This document shows, one piece after another, positions 42,998 through 52,097 of a DNA stretch of 64,000 bases (position 1 is its first letter; each line of letters starts with the position of its first letter). This DNA is from Saccharofermentans sp. (GTDB lineage Bacteria; Bacillota; Clostridia; Saccharofermentanales; Saccharofermentanaceae): the NCBI GenBank assembly GCA_024683485.1, contig JAIKYD010000003.1, positions 1 to 64,000 of the forward strand, in the 5' to 3' direction. A program made the translations under genes and the position numbers. Below the pieces are notes generated by a model, which saw nothing but the letters and a program-made list of their open reading frames with translations, was not told the origin of the DNA and did not search any database.

Positions 42998-43897
42998 ATG
43001 TCACAAGACTTGCCCCGCGAACATTTATCAAAACTCGTCGCATCCTTTATGACCTATTCCGCAGGACACCTTCCTGACGATGTAAAAACACGCCTTGCAC
43101 AGATGAAAGAGATCGAGAATGAGGGATTCTCACCGGACATCTATAACGTAATGGAAAAGAATATGCAGCTTGCGGATTCTTTGAAAAGGCCATCGTGCCA
43201 GGATACCGGTATTCCACAGTTTTTCGCGCGCGTCGGATCGGGATGGCCCTATATGGACATCATTGAAGATGCGCTGATCGATGCTGTCAGGGAAGCTACA
43301 GCTTCGGCTCCGTTGAGACCCAATGCTGTCGAGGTCTTCGACGAGAAGAACACAGGCAACAACATAGGAACCCACAGTCCCTGGATCGACTGGGAGATCG
43401 TAAAGGACAGCAATGAACTTGAACTCTATTTCTATATGGCCGGAGGCGGATGCTCGCTGCCCGGATTCTCAAAAGTACTTATGCCCCTTGAAGGATACGA
43501 GGGCATCGCAAAAGCGGTTTTCGAGCAGATGACGACATACGGCGTAAATGCCTGCCCTCCCTGCCTCGTAGGCATCGGTATCGCCGGTTCTTCCGAAGTG
43601 GCTGCCAAGCTTTCCAAAAAGGCGCTCTTAAGACAGGTCGGTTCACACAACCCCAATCCAAAGGCTGCAGAGATGGAGAAGCTCCTCGAAGATGGACTCA
43701 ACTCCATAGGACTCGGCCCCGGCGGATTTGGCGGCAAACTTTCTGTCATGGGCGTAAACATCGAGCAGGCATCAAGACACCCCGCAACACTTGCGATGGG
43801 TATGTCCACAGCATGCTGGGCTCACAGAAGAGCCGGGATCAGGATAAAGCCTGATTTCACCTACGATTTCTTCACACACAAGGGGGCAGTCTTATGA
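42998..43897 (+). CDS. Fumarate hydratase class I, alpha subunit (or tartrate dehydratase alpha)
   Basis: Catalytic 4Fe-4S subunit of a two-subunit hydro-lyase, 299 residues. Cluster Cys residues lie in RPSCQDTGIPQFF near residue 65, GACS-like AGGGCSLPGF near residue 150 and ACPPCLVGIGIAGSSE near residue 190. KPDFTYDFFTHKGAVL ends the chain. The next gene, overlapping by 4 bases, is the beta subunit. Fumarate/malate conversion is the default reading, but L-tartrate dehydratase has the same architecture and cannot be ruled out. The Fe-S cluster is oxygen-sensitive, as expected for an anaerobe. GGAG precedes ATG 42998. Confidence 0.9.
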   Translation: MSQDLPREHLSKLVASFMTYSAGHLPDDVKTRLAQMKEIENEGFSPDIYNVMEKNMQLADSLKRPSCQDTGIPQFFARVGSGWPYMDIIEDALIDAVREATASAPLRPNAVEVFDEKNTGNNIGTHSPWIDWEIVKDSNELELYFYMAGGGCSLPGFSKVLMPLEGYEGIAKAVFEQMTTYGVNACPPCLVGIGIAGSSEVAAKLSKKALLRQVGSHNPNPKAAEMEKLLEDGLNSIGLGPGGFGGKLSVMGVNIEQASRHPATLAMGMSTACWAHRRAGIRIKPDFTYDFFTHKGAVL

Positions 43898-44517
43898 GCA
43901 CTTTTGAATTTAAAACACCCGTATCTGATGAAGATATCAGGAAGGTTCACATAGGTGACGTTATTTACCTCACAGGCGACATAGTCACAGGAAGAGATGA
44001 CGTTCATCACAGGGTAGTTATCTCCGGAAAAGAAGCACCTGTTGATCTTAAAGGCAAAGCGATATTCCACGCAGGTCCCATCATGAAGAAGATCTCAGCT
44101 GAAGGCGAACCTGATAAATACAAGGTCATCAGCGTCGGTCCAACCACTTCCATGCGTATGGAAAAGGCCCAGGCTGAATTCCTTGAGAAAACCGGTGTCA
44201 AGATCATAATCGGAAAAGGCGGAATGGGGCCAAAGACCACTCAGGGATGCATGGACAGCTGTGCCATTCACACCATTTTTCCCGGCGGATGTGCTGTTGT
44301 GGCAGCTGAAGAAGTCGTTGATGTTGAAGGTGTTGAGTGGCTCGATCTGGGTATGCCGGAAGCAATGTGGAGACTTAAAGCGGAACATTTCGGACCCCTC
44401 ATCGTATCGATAGATTCATATGGAAACAATCTTATCGAGAACAACAAAAAGGAATTCAACACAAAGAGAGAACAGGCTTTGGAGAACCTCAAAGGCAAAC
44501 TGTCCTTCATGGAATAA
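43894..44517 (+). CDS. Fumarate hydratase class I, beta subunit
   Basis: Second subunit (207 residues) of the class I hydro-lyase, a swivelling beta-barrel domain. It begins STFEFKTPVSDEDIRKVHIGDVIYLTGDIVTGRD and contains KIIIGKGGMGPKTTQGCMD near residue 105, the family signature. The ATG overlaps the alpha stop (ATGA) after a GGGGG ribosome site, so the two are made in equal amounts. It corresponds to the C-terminal half of single-chain class I fumarases. Confidence 0.92.
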   Translation: MSTFEFKTPVSDEDIRKVHIGDVIYLTGDIVTGRDDVHHRVVISGKEAPVDLKGKAIFHAGPIMKKISAEGEPDKYKVISVGPTTSMRMEKAQAEFLEKTGVKIIIGKGGMGPKTTQGCMDSCAIHTIFPGGCAVVAAEEVVDVEGVEWLDLGMPEAMWRLKAEHFGPLIVSIDSYGNNLIENNKKEFNTKREQALENLKGKLSFME

Positions 44518-44519
44518 AT

Positions 44520-45236
44520 ATGTCTCCAAAGGTGCCTGCATCAACAATAAAATATCCAGATCTTAAAGCGCTCGTAAAAGAAGGCGTTAAACTTCTGATC
44601 TTCGATCTTGACGGTACGCTTCTTGATTCAATGAGCGTCTGGCATGATGTTGACAGGGAATTCCTTGGCCGCTACGGCTATGAAGTCACCCCTGAATATA
44701 CCGATGTCGTAAAAAGAGCATCAATAGAGGACGCTGCAAGATATACCCAGACCAGATACCGCATTCCCCTAACCTGGCAGGAGATCGCCGGCACGTGGGA
44801 ATCTATGGTCTATGATTTTTACAGATCGGAAGTAAACCTCAAAAAAGGAACCAGAGAATATCTGGAACAGGCAAAAAGGCTTGGTTTTCCGTTAAGCGTA
44901 ACAACTGCCCTGTCACGCAAAAATGCAGATGCGGCTTTGACGCACACAGGTGTAAGAAACATGTTCGACTGCGTGATAACGCTTGAGGACCTTGGAGGCA
45001 GGATCGATAAGAGCTCTCCGGATATCTTTCTCCGTGTAACGGACTACATTTCCGCACATGGGACCAAAGTCGAACCTTATCAGGCGGTAGTTTTCGATGA
45101 TGTCAGCGAAGCCATAAAGGGTGCAAGATCAGGCGGCTTTAAGACCTGCGCGGTATATGATGATATCGGCTGCGGAGGTCCCGGTATGTGGGAGCACTTC
45201 GCAGCCGTGTGTGACTTCTCTGTATATGAATTCTGA
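44520..45236 (+). CDS. HAD-family phosphatase (phosphoglycolate phosphatase-like)
   Basis: 238-residue haloacid dehalogenase-like hydrolase. Motif I is LIFDLDGTLLDSMSVW near residues 24-39, motif II TTALSRKNADAAL near residue 125 and motif IV VVFDDVSEAIKGARSGG near residue 188. A helical cap lies between motifs I and II. It starts 2 bases after the fumarase beta stop and so probably belongs to the same operon. The substrate is unknown; removal of a damaged or inhibitory phosphate metabolite is one option. Confidence 0.88.
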   Translation: MSPKVPASTIKYPDLKALVKEGVKLLIFDLDGTLLDSMSVWHDVDREFLGRYGYEVTPEYTDVVKRASIEDAARYTQTRYRIPLTWQEIAGTWESMVYDFYRSEVNLKKGTREYLEQAKRLGFPLSVTTALSRKNADAALTHTGVRNMFDCVITLEDLGGRIDKSSPDIFLRVTDYISAHGTKVEPYQAVVFDDVSEAIKGARSGGFKTCAVYDDIGCGGPGMWEHFAAVCDFSVYEF

Positions 45237-45326
45237 ACGGTTCTTTTATTCCCTCCTTTTCCTTTACCCCCTATAATCTACGGCCTTAACTCAGATTCCA
45301 TTTACAGAATTTCTATGCTTGTTGGA

Positions 45327-46430
45327 TTATTCTTTTGTGGTCTCTTTACTTTCTTCCTTCTTATCCTCCTTTGTATCTTTCTTATCTTCAGATTTCTTTT
45401 CTGCCTCTTTTGCCTGAGCTTCCTTTGCAGCAAGAGCCTTTGCCCTTCTTGCTCTTCTCTTCTTGCGTGCTGAGAATACGATGATAAGAACAACTACTGC
45501 AATTATTGTCAGGAAGATAATTCCAGGGATTACCGCGATGATGCCTAACAGGAGATCCTCGAAGAACTCAACTGTGTTCTCCCACATATCCTCGAACTGC
45601 TTCATTACCCTCTCGCCGTATGTTACAACGTGAGCTTCCTCAACTTCCTTCTCCTCAAGAACTTCCTGCAAAGTAAGTGTTAATGTTGCATACTGAACCT
45701 GATTCTCGAGTACTCTGATCCTTGATTCTGAACTCTCAATCTGGTATCTGACATCCGTGAGTCTGTTCTGAAGGATGATGATCGTATCGAGATCTTCAGC
45801 CTTCGAGAGGAGTTCCATAAGCTGATCGTACTCAACTCTAAGGGATTCTATTCTTGACTTTGTATCAACATATTCAAGAGTTACGTCAGATGTTCCCTCG
45901 TTTGAGGACGTTACAGTGCAGCTGCTGCCGACTGTTGCGATAAGAGCATCAAGTTTGTCTGCAGGAACGCGCACCGTGTATACTCCCGTGCGGAGATCTT
46001 TGTTGTTGCCTGTTCCGCGCATCGATGAGTACTCGATGTAGCCTCCGAAAGCCTTGACCTGACTTTCTACATTAGATGCAACCTCAACATAATTTGTAGT
46101 CTCGGCTGTGATGGAAACAGTCCTTATCAGGAGTCGTCCCTTTGACGGATCGATATTGACGTCACCGACCGTGTCAGGAGCGCCGGATACAATACCGCCA
46201 CTGCTTTCCTCATAGTATTCCTCATATTCGTAATCACCCATTTCATCCGGGTAACTGTTCACAAATCCCATGTCGCCTTTCAGGGTATCTCCGGCTGCAT
46301 ATTGCACTTCAGGAACCGCTTCGTTATGTGAACGGTCCGCCTCATTATTTTTCGTGCCGGAAGAGCATCCTGCTATCATTGATACTGCAAGAAGACCTGC
46401 GGTCATTGCTGCTAAAACTCTCTTTTTCAT
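45327..46430 (-). CDS. DUF4349 lipoprotein
   Basis: 367 residues from ATG 46430 (MKKRVLAAMTAGLL), 8 bases after GGAGGG; the longer track start at 46517 is not supported. The signal peptide ends in the lipobox VSMIAGC near residue 20. The DUF4349 domain spans about 100-300: RLLIRTVSITAETTNY, YIEYSSMRGTG and YTVRVPADKLDALI, with a predicted coiled coil in TKSRIESLRVEYDQLMELLSKAEDL. A membrane segment follows (LLGIIAVIPGIIFLTIIAVVVLIIVF) and a basic, then Lys/Glu-rich tail that ends in ETTKE. It would span the membrane with its domain outside. Function is unknown. Confidence 0.88.
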   Translation of the reverse strand: MKKRVLAAMTAGLLAVSMIAGCSSGTKNNEADRSHNEAVPEVQYAAGDTLKGDMGFVNSYPDEMGDYEYEEYYEESSGGIVSGAPDTVGDVNIDPSKGRLLIRTVSITAETTNYVEVASNVESQVKAFGGYIEYSSMRGTGNNKDLRTGVYTVRVPADKLDALIATVGSSCTVTSSNEGTSDVTLEYVDTKSRIESLRVEYDQLMELLSKAEDLDTIIILQNRLTDVRYQIESSESRIRVLENQVQYATLTLTLQEVLEEKEVEEAHVVTYGERVMKQFEDMWENTVEFFEDLLLGIIAVIPGIIFLTIIAVVVLIIVFSARKKRRARRAKALAAKEAQAKEAEKKSEDKKDTKEDKKEESKETTKE

Positions 46431-46561
46431 GTTCATTCCCTCCGTTTGGACATATGTCTTGTCCTGCGTTCTTACCTTAGATACAGACGGGATCCGCGAA
46501 ATGTTGCACCTTGGCAAAACTTTTTTCCAAGCATGTTATCCCGTCAGTTCTTCCACAGGCA

Positions 46562-47683
46562 ATGAAAATTCCAAGTGATATACTTACTTCTATGGATATC
46601 TCTATGACAGAACATGACCTCTGGGAATACCTTGCCAAAGAACGCCGCCCGATAGCCCTGTACGGCACGGGTGACGGTGCTGACAAGATCATTGCCGTGC
46701 TGGACCGGTACGGACTTAAAGATCTCGTTGGTTCTGTTTTCGCAAGCGACGGATTTGTAAGGGACAGAATGTTCCACGGCTTCAAAGTCACATCTTTTGA
46801 CGGCTGCTGCAAAGCTTTAGAGGGGCAGGATTTCATTGTCCTAGTCTGTTTCGGCTCATCGAGACCGGAAGTCCTTGCCCGCGTGGATGAGATTGCTTCT
46901 GAAAGGGAACTCTATGTTCCGGACGTTCCTGTTTACGGAAATGTGCTGTTCAACCGTGAATTCTACGAAGAGAATATTGCTGCCATTGAAGAGGTTTATC
47001 CGCATCTGTCAGATGAGATCTCACGCAATTGCTACATCAGTTACATCAATTATAAACTGACAGGCAACATAAAATATCTTGCTCAATGCGAATCAGATCC
47101 CGACGATGAGTATACGCTCATAAACACCATATCCGGCGGCTGTTTTATAGATCTCGGAGCATACTGCGGTGATACGCTGAAGCGTTATCTTTATAAGTTC
47201 CCATGCATGAAGACAGCAATTGCCGCCGAACCGGAACCGCATTCATTTAAAAAACTGAAAGCCTGCGCGGAAGTTCTTGAGTCTGAAGGCTTTAATATCA
47301 CATGCATCAATGCATTAGTTGGCAGAAGAACGGGGACGGAACAAGTATCAACCGCAAGAGGGCGCGGAACAAGAGCATTGCCCAACAGCAACGTCGAATT
47401 AAAGAACACCCGTCCGATCGATGTGGTGACCGTTGATTCTTTGGACTGCGGAAAAGCAGGCTTTATCAAGTTCGATATTGAGGGATCGGAAGCAGAAGCA
47501 ATCGAAGGTGCCAGAGAAACAATATTAAGAGACCGCCCCGTCATGAAGATCGCCTGTTATCACAGGAGCGAGGATGTTTTCGCGCTTGTAAAGAAAGTCC
47601 TTGAGATCAGAAATGACTATAAAGTCTATATGCGGCACACAAGATGCATCCCCGGCTGGGATACGGATTTCTATTTTGTTTGA
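46562..47683 (+). CDS. FkbM-family methyltransferase
   Basis: SAM-dependent O-methyltransferase of the FkbM type, about 373 residues. The N-terminal 150 residues contain a Rossmann-like segment, RPIALYGTGDGADKIIAVL, found in other FkbM proteins as a sugar-nucleotide or metabolite-binding part. The methyltransferase core begins GGCFIDLGAYCGDTLKRYL near residue 200 and continues with VDSLDCGKAGFIKFDIEGSE near residue 300. The start is uncertain: ATG 46562 (MKIPSDIL) and ATG 46592 (MDISMTEH) both lack a good ribosome site. FkbM proteins often methylate surface glycans, which would fit the window, but this gene is not in the glycan operon. Confidence 0.85.
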   Translation: MKIPSDILTSMDISMTEHDLWEYLAKERRPIALYGTGDGADKIIAVLDRYGLKDLVGSVFASDGFVRDRMFHGFKVTSFDGCCKALEGQDFIVLVCFGSSRPEVLARVDEIASERELYVPDVPVYGNVLFNREFYEENIAAIEEVYPHLSDEISRNCYISYINYKLTGNIKYLAQCESDPDDEYTLINTISGGCFIDLGAYCGDTLKRYLYKFPCMKTAIAAEPEPHSFKKLKACAEVLESEGFNITCINALVGRRTGTEQVSTARGRGTRALPNSNVELKNTRPIDVVTVDSLDCGKAGFIKFDIEGSEAEAIEGARETILRDRPVMKIACYHRSEDVFALVKKVLEIRNDYKVYMRHTRCIPGWDTDFYFV

Positions 47684-47693
47684 TGAGGAAAAG

Positions 47694-48236
47694 ATGAAGA
47701 TACTTATCGTAAGTGATTCACACGGAACAAACGGACCGTTACGGACAGTAATTATGCGCGAGAATCCTGACATGCTGATCCATCTTGGCGACACGGAATA
47801 TTCCCTGTCAGAGATAGCAGGCTGGGCAGGATCGCCCAAAACACCCTGCGTCTTCGTCAGAGGCAACTGCGACATCCCGTCACACGGCCGGGAATCAGCA
47901 AGGGATGTTGCCGTCTTTGATCTCAAAGGTCACAGGATCTACTGCACTCACGGCCATCGTCAGCGCGTAAATTACGGCCTTTTGACATTGTCACTCTCAG
48001 CTCAGGAACAAAACTGCGATATATGTATGTTTGGTCACACCCATGTCCCCTATGACAGTTACGGGGATGCAATATCGGCTTTTGACAGATTCTATGACAC
48101 AGGGAACCCGTCAGGTCCGCGCATACTTAATCCGGGCTCAGTCTCATTGCCACGCGGCGGTTCAAAGCGCGGCTACATGATAATGGAGATGGAAGAAGAC
48201 GGCAGATATGAAGTCTATTACCGGACGGTAGATTAA
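47694..48236 (+). CDS. YfcE/MJ0936-family metallophosphodiesterase
   Basis: 180-residue calcineurin-like phosphoesterase. All metal motifs are present: VSDSHG near residue 7, LIHLGDTEY near residue 35, FVRGNCD near residue 58, YCTHGHRQ near residue 83 and CMFGHTHVP near residue 108; LNPGSVSLPRGG completes the family pattern. The track ORF starts at 47601 inside the FkbM gene; ATG 47694 after GAGGAAAAG is the clear start. It follows FkbM by 10 bases. Members hydrolyse phosphodiesters in vitro, but their cellular substrate is mostly unknown. Confidence 0.92.
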   Translation: MKILIVSDSHGTNGPLRTVIMRENPDMLIHLGDTEYSLSEIAGWAGSPKTPCVFVRGNCDIPSHGRESARDVAVFDLKGHRIYCTHGHRQRVNYGLLTLSLSAQEQNCDICMFGHTHVPYDSYGDAISAFDRFYDTGNPSGPRILNPGSVSLPRGGSKRGYMIMEMEEDGRYEVYYRTVD

Positions 48237-48275
48237 ATATAGCTTAGCCTCAGACTAGACTGATGTCACAGTCCC

Positions 48276-50174
48276 TTATTTATCCATATTTGCAATGACG
48301 TGCATAACTATATGGAATATCCTGGTGATGCCGCCGGAACAGTCACCCTTCTCGACCGCGTTGCTGATAAGCATGGGATTATCGGTACCTATTACATCGA
48401 CATCACAACTGATGAGATACTGAACCGTATCATCAAGATCGACTGTCCAGCAGAACACCTTCTTCCCTTCAGCATGCATCCTGCGCACAAGTTCAGGTGT
48501 GACATAAGACTCTTCGATGGAAATGTTGTCGGTATATTCGATATCCTCCAGTTCTCCAAGACCGATAAAAATGCAGTAAGCCTTTGTTATTGTCGGATCG
48601 AGTTCCATGATGCGCTTTATCCTTGATGCATCCTGGGCAATTACCATGACGTTGTCATGCATTCCCGTTTTATTGATGACTTCCAGGACGTGTTCCTCAA
48701 AATCAACATCATCAGGATTACCTTTGAGCTCGACCTGAACATGCATCTCATTCTCTTTTGCAAAAGTAAGGACCTCTTCAAGTGTGGGCACTGTGACATG
48801 TTCATAATTCCCGGGCATCCAGGACCCGAACTCACATTTCTTCAATTCATCAAAAGTGCAGTCATGGATTGAAAGATTCTGGCCTGTAACCCTTTTTATC
48901 GTTGAATCATGATTGCAGACTATTACCCCGTCCGATGTCTGATGGACATCAAGTTCGATCCACTGGAGATTCTCACTGGCGGCAAGTTCAAATGCGGCCA
49001 TAGTATTCTCAGGAGCATTAACATTATCGCCGCGGTGTGCACAGACAAGAGGCATTTCCACATCTTCGAACAGGAATGAATATCTGTTGATCCAATAGAT
49101 TGGCGTTACCGTAGCAAACACTGCAAGCGCAGCAAGGAAGATAATAACACCCTTTTTCGAAGCCTTCTTGGATTTGAAAGCATCTTTCGAGAGTGTGAGC
49201 ATCATATCCTTCTCATCCACATAACGGTAGAACAATACGGCAAGTGCGGAATTGTTAACCGCCGGTGAGATAAGGCTCTTTAAGATCTGCCTGAGCACAT
49301 AAGTGTACGTGCCGACATTCTCGGCCTTTAAGACTATGTTGTTGCTGTTGCCGAACATCCAGCTGGCAACTTCATTCCAGTTGATGATTATGATGGAAGA
49401 CACAGAATTGATCGTGAAATTCAGAATGATCATAAGAAGGATCAGCGTCAGCAAAATCTCTCCGAAATGTCCTTTCCCGAGATGTCTTGATTCTTTGCAG
49501 CTCTTGATGAAGGATGTCTTCTGCATAACAAAACTGTTTATCGAGAAAAGATAAACCGTAAGGAACAGTACGATAAACAGATATGCCACTCTGTATACAA
49601 CATTGAGACTTCTGGTATATTCGATCGTCTGGTTGACAAAGCCAGGCAGGATCAGTTTGAATGTCGAACTTGCAAGCGGAAAGACCTTAGTCATCGGGAA
49701 AAGCACCAGGATAAAAACTATCAGAAGCCAGTTCTTGGGATGAAGAGCTTTTCTGCAGGCCCTGAGCCCTGCCGCAAACATACTGAAAAGATTTGTGCTT
49801 CGCCCAGCCTGCCCCATCGAAAAGGCATGCAGGAGACCCGCGATCTCAAACAGCGAGAACAATGTGATAATGATCAGGAAAATAATGATCATGATGATCG
49901 ACAACGGATTCAGCAGCACCTGCCTGAGATTTGAAGGGACAATATATGTTACCCCGCTGACCTTCATCATAAGCTGAACGAGAAGGTCTCTTAACAAAGA
50001 TGTGGCCATGACCGTAAATACTGAACAGAGCAGGACGAATATCATTACTTCCTTGAAGCTCTGCCTGAACAGGAGCCAGACATTCAGTAAGAAAAGACGG
50101 AAACCCGAAAAAAATTCCACTGTCTGTGTCTTAATATGGTTCAGTAATTTTTTTCCGGATAACGGAACAGACAT
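48276..50174 (-). CDS. Membrane-anchored glycerophosphodiester phosphodiesterase
   Basis: 632 residues: an N-terminal half with about 7-8 hydrophobic segments (the GDPD membrane domain), then a GDPD TIM barrel from about 375. The catalytic motif is VCAHRGDNVNAPENTMAAFELA near residue 383, followed by WIELDVHQTSDGVIVCNHD with the metal-binding E-x-D and the second His. HVQVELKG and VFCWTVDLDDTVQYL complete the family set. It would cleave glycerophosphodiesters or polyglycerolphosphate at the outer membrane face. It lies 16 bases after the Na/Pi symporter gene, so released phosphate may be taken up by its neighbour. Confidence 0.92.
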   Translation of the reverse strand: MSVPLSGKKLLNHIKTQTVEFFSGFRLFLLNVWLLFRQSFKEVMIFVLLCSVFTVMATSLLRDLLVQLMMKVSGVTYIVPSNLRQVLLNPLSIIMIIIFLIIITLFSLFEIAGLLHAFSMGQAGRSTNLFSMFAAGLRACRKALHPKNWLLIVFILVLFPMTKVFPLASSTFKLILPGFVNQTIEYTRSLNVVYRVAYLFIVLFLTVYLFSINSFVMQKTSFIKSCKESRHLGKGHFGEILLTLILLMIILNFTINSVSSIIIINWNEVASWMFGNSNNIVLKAENVGTYTYVLRQILKSLISPAVNNSALAVLFYRYVDEKDMMLTLSKDAFKSKKASKKGVIIFLAALAVFATVTPIYWINRYSFLFEDVEMPLVCAHRGDNVNAPENTMAAFELAASENLQWIELDVHQTSDGVIVCNHDSTIKRVTGQNLSIHDCTFDELKKCEFGSWMPGNYEHVTVPTLEEVLTFAKENEMHVQVELKGNPDDVDFEEHVLEVINKTGMHDNVMVIAQDASRIKRIMELDPTITKAYCIFIGLGELEDIEYTDNISIEESYVTPELVRRMHAEGKKVFCWTVDLDDTVQYLISCDVDVIGTDNPMLISNAVEKGDCSGGITRIFHIVMHVIANMDK

Positions 50175-50190
50175 AATCTACGCTTTATCC

Positions 50191-51942
50191 TCAGGCTTTG
50201 TATTTCTTGACGTACTCCTGATACTTCTTCTCATCTTTGTCCTTACGCTGTTTAAAGTCATGCATGTATGTATCGGGATCGGTTGCCTCTGCCGATTTGA
50301 ATCTGTACGCGATAGCAGCAATATTAAGGCTGTGTTCCGCGATCCTTACACAACTGTAGAGGATGTCGTTAAATACGAATCCCTGTTCAGTCGTGCATAC
50401 ACCGGCTGCAAGCCTCTCAACGTGATTTGCCTTGAACCTGTCGCACATCTCGCTTATGACGATCCTCAGAGGTCCTATATCTTCTGCATGTGCAGCATCA
50501 GTTGAGAGATAACAGTCAAGAGCCATCGTATAGATATCATGTACAGCAGGTATTACCCTGTTAAGTTCCGCTCTCGCCGCATCAGAGAATTCAAGATGCT
50601 TGGTCTCGATCTCTTCAGCCGAATCAGACAGATAGTTGGCATGGTCGGCAATTCTTTCAACTTCACCTATCGCCTGCAGGATCCTTGATGACCTGTTCTT
50701 ATCTTCAACGCTCAGGTGCTGTGTAGTCGTAAGCTTCATGAGATACGAGCCCAGAAGGTCCTCAAATCCGTCAACACGCTCCTCGTTCTTCTTGATGAAA
50801 TCGAAGTCGTTCGTGTTGTATCCGTTCAGGAGCATATTCATCGATTTGTCGAGACCGTCTTTTGCCTTGCCGACCATGTTGATCATCATGTTGCGGCACT
50901 CACCGACGGCGATCGGAGGTGTGAGCATAAGACGCTCGTCAAGCTTGAACTCCTGCTCCTCGTCTGTCTCTTTGACAATAAGATGTGCGATCTTTACAAG
51001 GAGTTTGCTGAACGGGAACAAAATAACAGTATTTGCAATATTGAATATTGAGTGGATCGCAGCAACGCCCACGATACTTACGGTGTTGTCCATAAAACCA
51101 AAATCAAATACCGCATTTACGCTATAGAAAACAATGAGCCAGATGACAGTTCCGAGAAGCTTGATCGTGACATGGATGACCGTAACTCTCTTTGCATCCC
51201 TGTTAACGCCTATGGAAGACAGAATGGCCGTCATGCAGGTTCCGATATTGGCACCCATGACAAGCGGGATAGCCATGCCGTATGTCAGCTGACCGGTCAT
51301 TGAGATACTCTGCAGGATACCGATCGCAGCTGCGGAACTCTGGATTATGCCTGTTACGACCGCACCGGACAGGACGCCGAGCAGAGGATTCTTGAACGCA
51401 GTCATGATGGATACAAAGCTTTCCATCTCCTTGAGGGGCTCCATAGAGGCCGACATCATAGTCATTCCCTGCATAAGGATGGAGAATCCGACGAGCATCG
51501 AACCGATGTCCTTGTGGCGCTGCTTTTTGGCAACCATGATGAGTATTATTCCAAGGAGCGCGAAAATAAGCGAGAAGCACGAAGGCTTTAATAATTTGAG
51601 GAATATATTGTCACCGCTGTCGATGCCGGCAAGGGACAGGATCCATGCGGTAAGTGTTGTTCCGATATCAGATCCGAAGATAACACCTACAGTCTGAGGC
51701 AGTTCCATAATGCCCGAGTTGACGAATCCGACGAGCATGACTGTCATTGCGGAGGAGGACTGGATGGCGATCGTTATCACCGCACCCACGGCAAGACCTT
51801 TAAATTTGTTGTCCGTTGCTTTATTAAGCAGTTTCTCGAGCCTGCCGCCGGCAGTCTTCTTCAAAGACTCGGAAAGGAGCCTCATTCCGTAAAGGAAGAA
51901 TGCAAGGCCTCCGAAAAGAGTTACAAACGAGAAAATGTCCAT
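50191..51942 (-). CDS. Na+/phosphate symporter with C-terminal PhoU-like domain (NptA type)
   Basis: About 583 residues from ATG 51942 (MDIFSFVTLFGGLAFFLYGM), 6-7 bases after GGAGGAAG; the longer track start is rejected. Two inverted NptA repeats carry the signature loops QSSSAMTVMLVGF near residue 65 and IIQSSAAAIGILQ near residue 200. About 330-570 is a helical PhoU-like domain (MINMVGKAKDGLDKSMN, AIGEVERIADHANYLSDSAEEI). It moves phosphate inward with sodium, and the PhoU part may gate it. Its own promoter could be TTGACG-15-TACAAT just after the upstream terminator; the spacing is short. Confidence 0.92.
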   Translation of the reverse strand: MDIFSFVTLFGGLAFFLYGMRLLSESLKKTAGGRLEKLLNKATDNKFKGLAVGAVITIAIQSSSAMTVMLVGFVNSGIMELPQTVGVIFGSDIGTTLTAWILSLAGIDSGDNIFLKLLKPSCFSLIFALLGIILIMVAKKQRHKDIGSMLVGFSILMQGMTMMSASMEPLKEMESFVSIMTAFKNPLLGVLSGAVVTGIIQSSAAAIGILQSISMTGQLTYGMAIPLVMGANIGTCMTAILSSIGVNRDAKRVTVIHVTIKLLGTVIWLIVFYSVNAVFDFGFMDNTVSIVGVAAIHSIFNIANTVILFPFSKLLVKIAHLIVKETDEEQEFKLDERLMLTPPIAVGECRNMMINMVGKAKDGLDKSMNMLLNGYNTNDFDFIKKNEERVDGFEDLLGSYLMKLTTTQHLSVEDKNRSSRILQAIGEVERIADHANYLSDSAEEIETKHLEFSDAARAELNRVIPAVHDIYTMALDCYLSTDAAHAEDIGPLRIVISEMCDRFKANHVERLAAGVCTTEQGFVFNDILYSCVRIAEHSLNIAAIAYRFKSAEATDPDTYMHDFKQRKDKDEKKYQEYVKKYKA

Positions 51943-52000
51943 ATCTTCCTCCGTTCCAAAACCTGATACAAAAGAATTGTAACGCCTGTATTTTAACGTC

Positions 52001-52041
52001 AAAAAAGGAATATGTAAAACGATAGTCATTACATATTCCTT
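52001..52041 (-). terminator. Intrinsic terminator after the ABC transporter genes
   Basis: On the minus strand AAGGAATATGTAA and TTACATATTCCTT form a 13-base perfect stem around an 11-base loop, then TTTT. It ends transcription of the ABC pair before the symporter gene. A weaker hairpin, CAGCCT/AGGCTG, lies closer to the permease stop at 52071-52089. Confidence 0.85.
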
Positions 52042-52097
52042 TATATTGATGAGTATCTATATATTTATTTCAGCCTTTATTTCAGGCTGATCATGCA

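Noticed and set aside
45237-45326. Terminator between the HAD and DUF4349 genes
   Set aside because: The convergent 90-base spacer is pyrimidine-rich but forms no clear stem.
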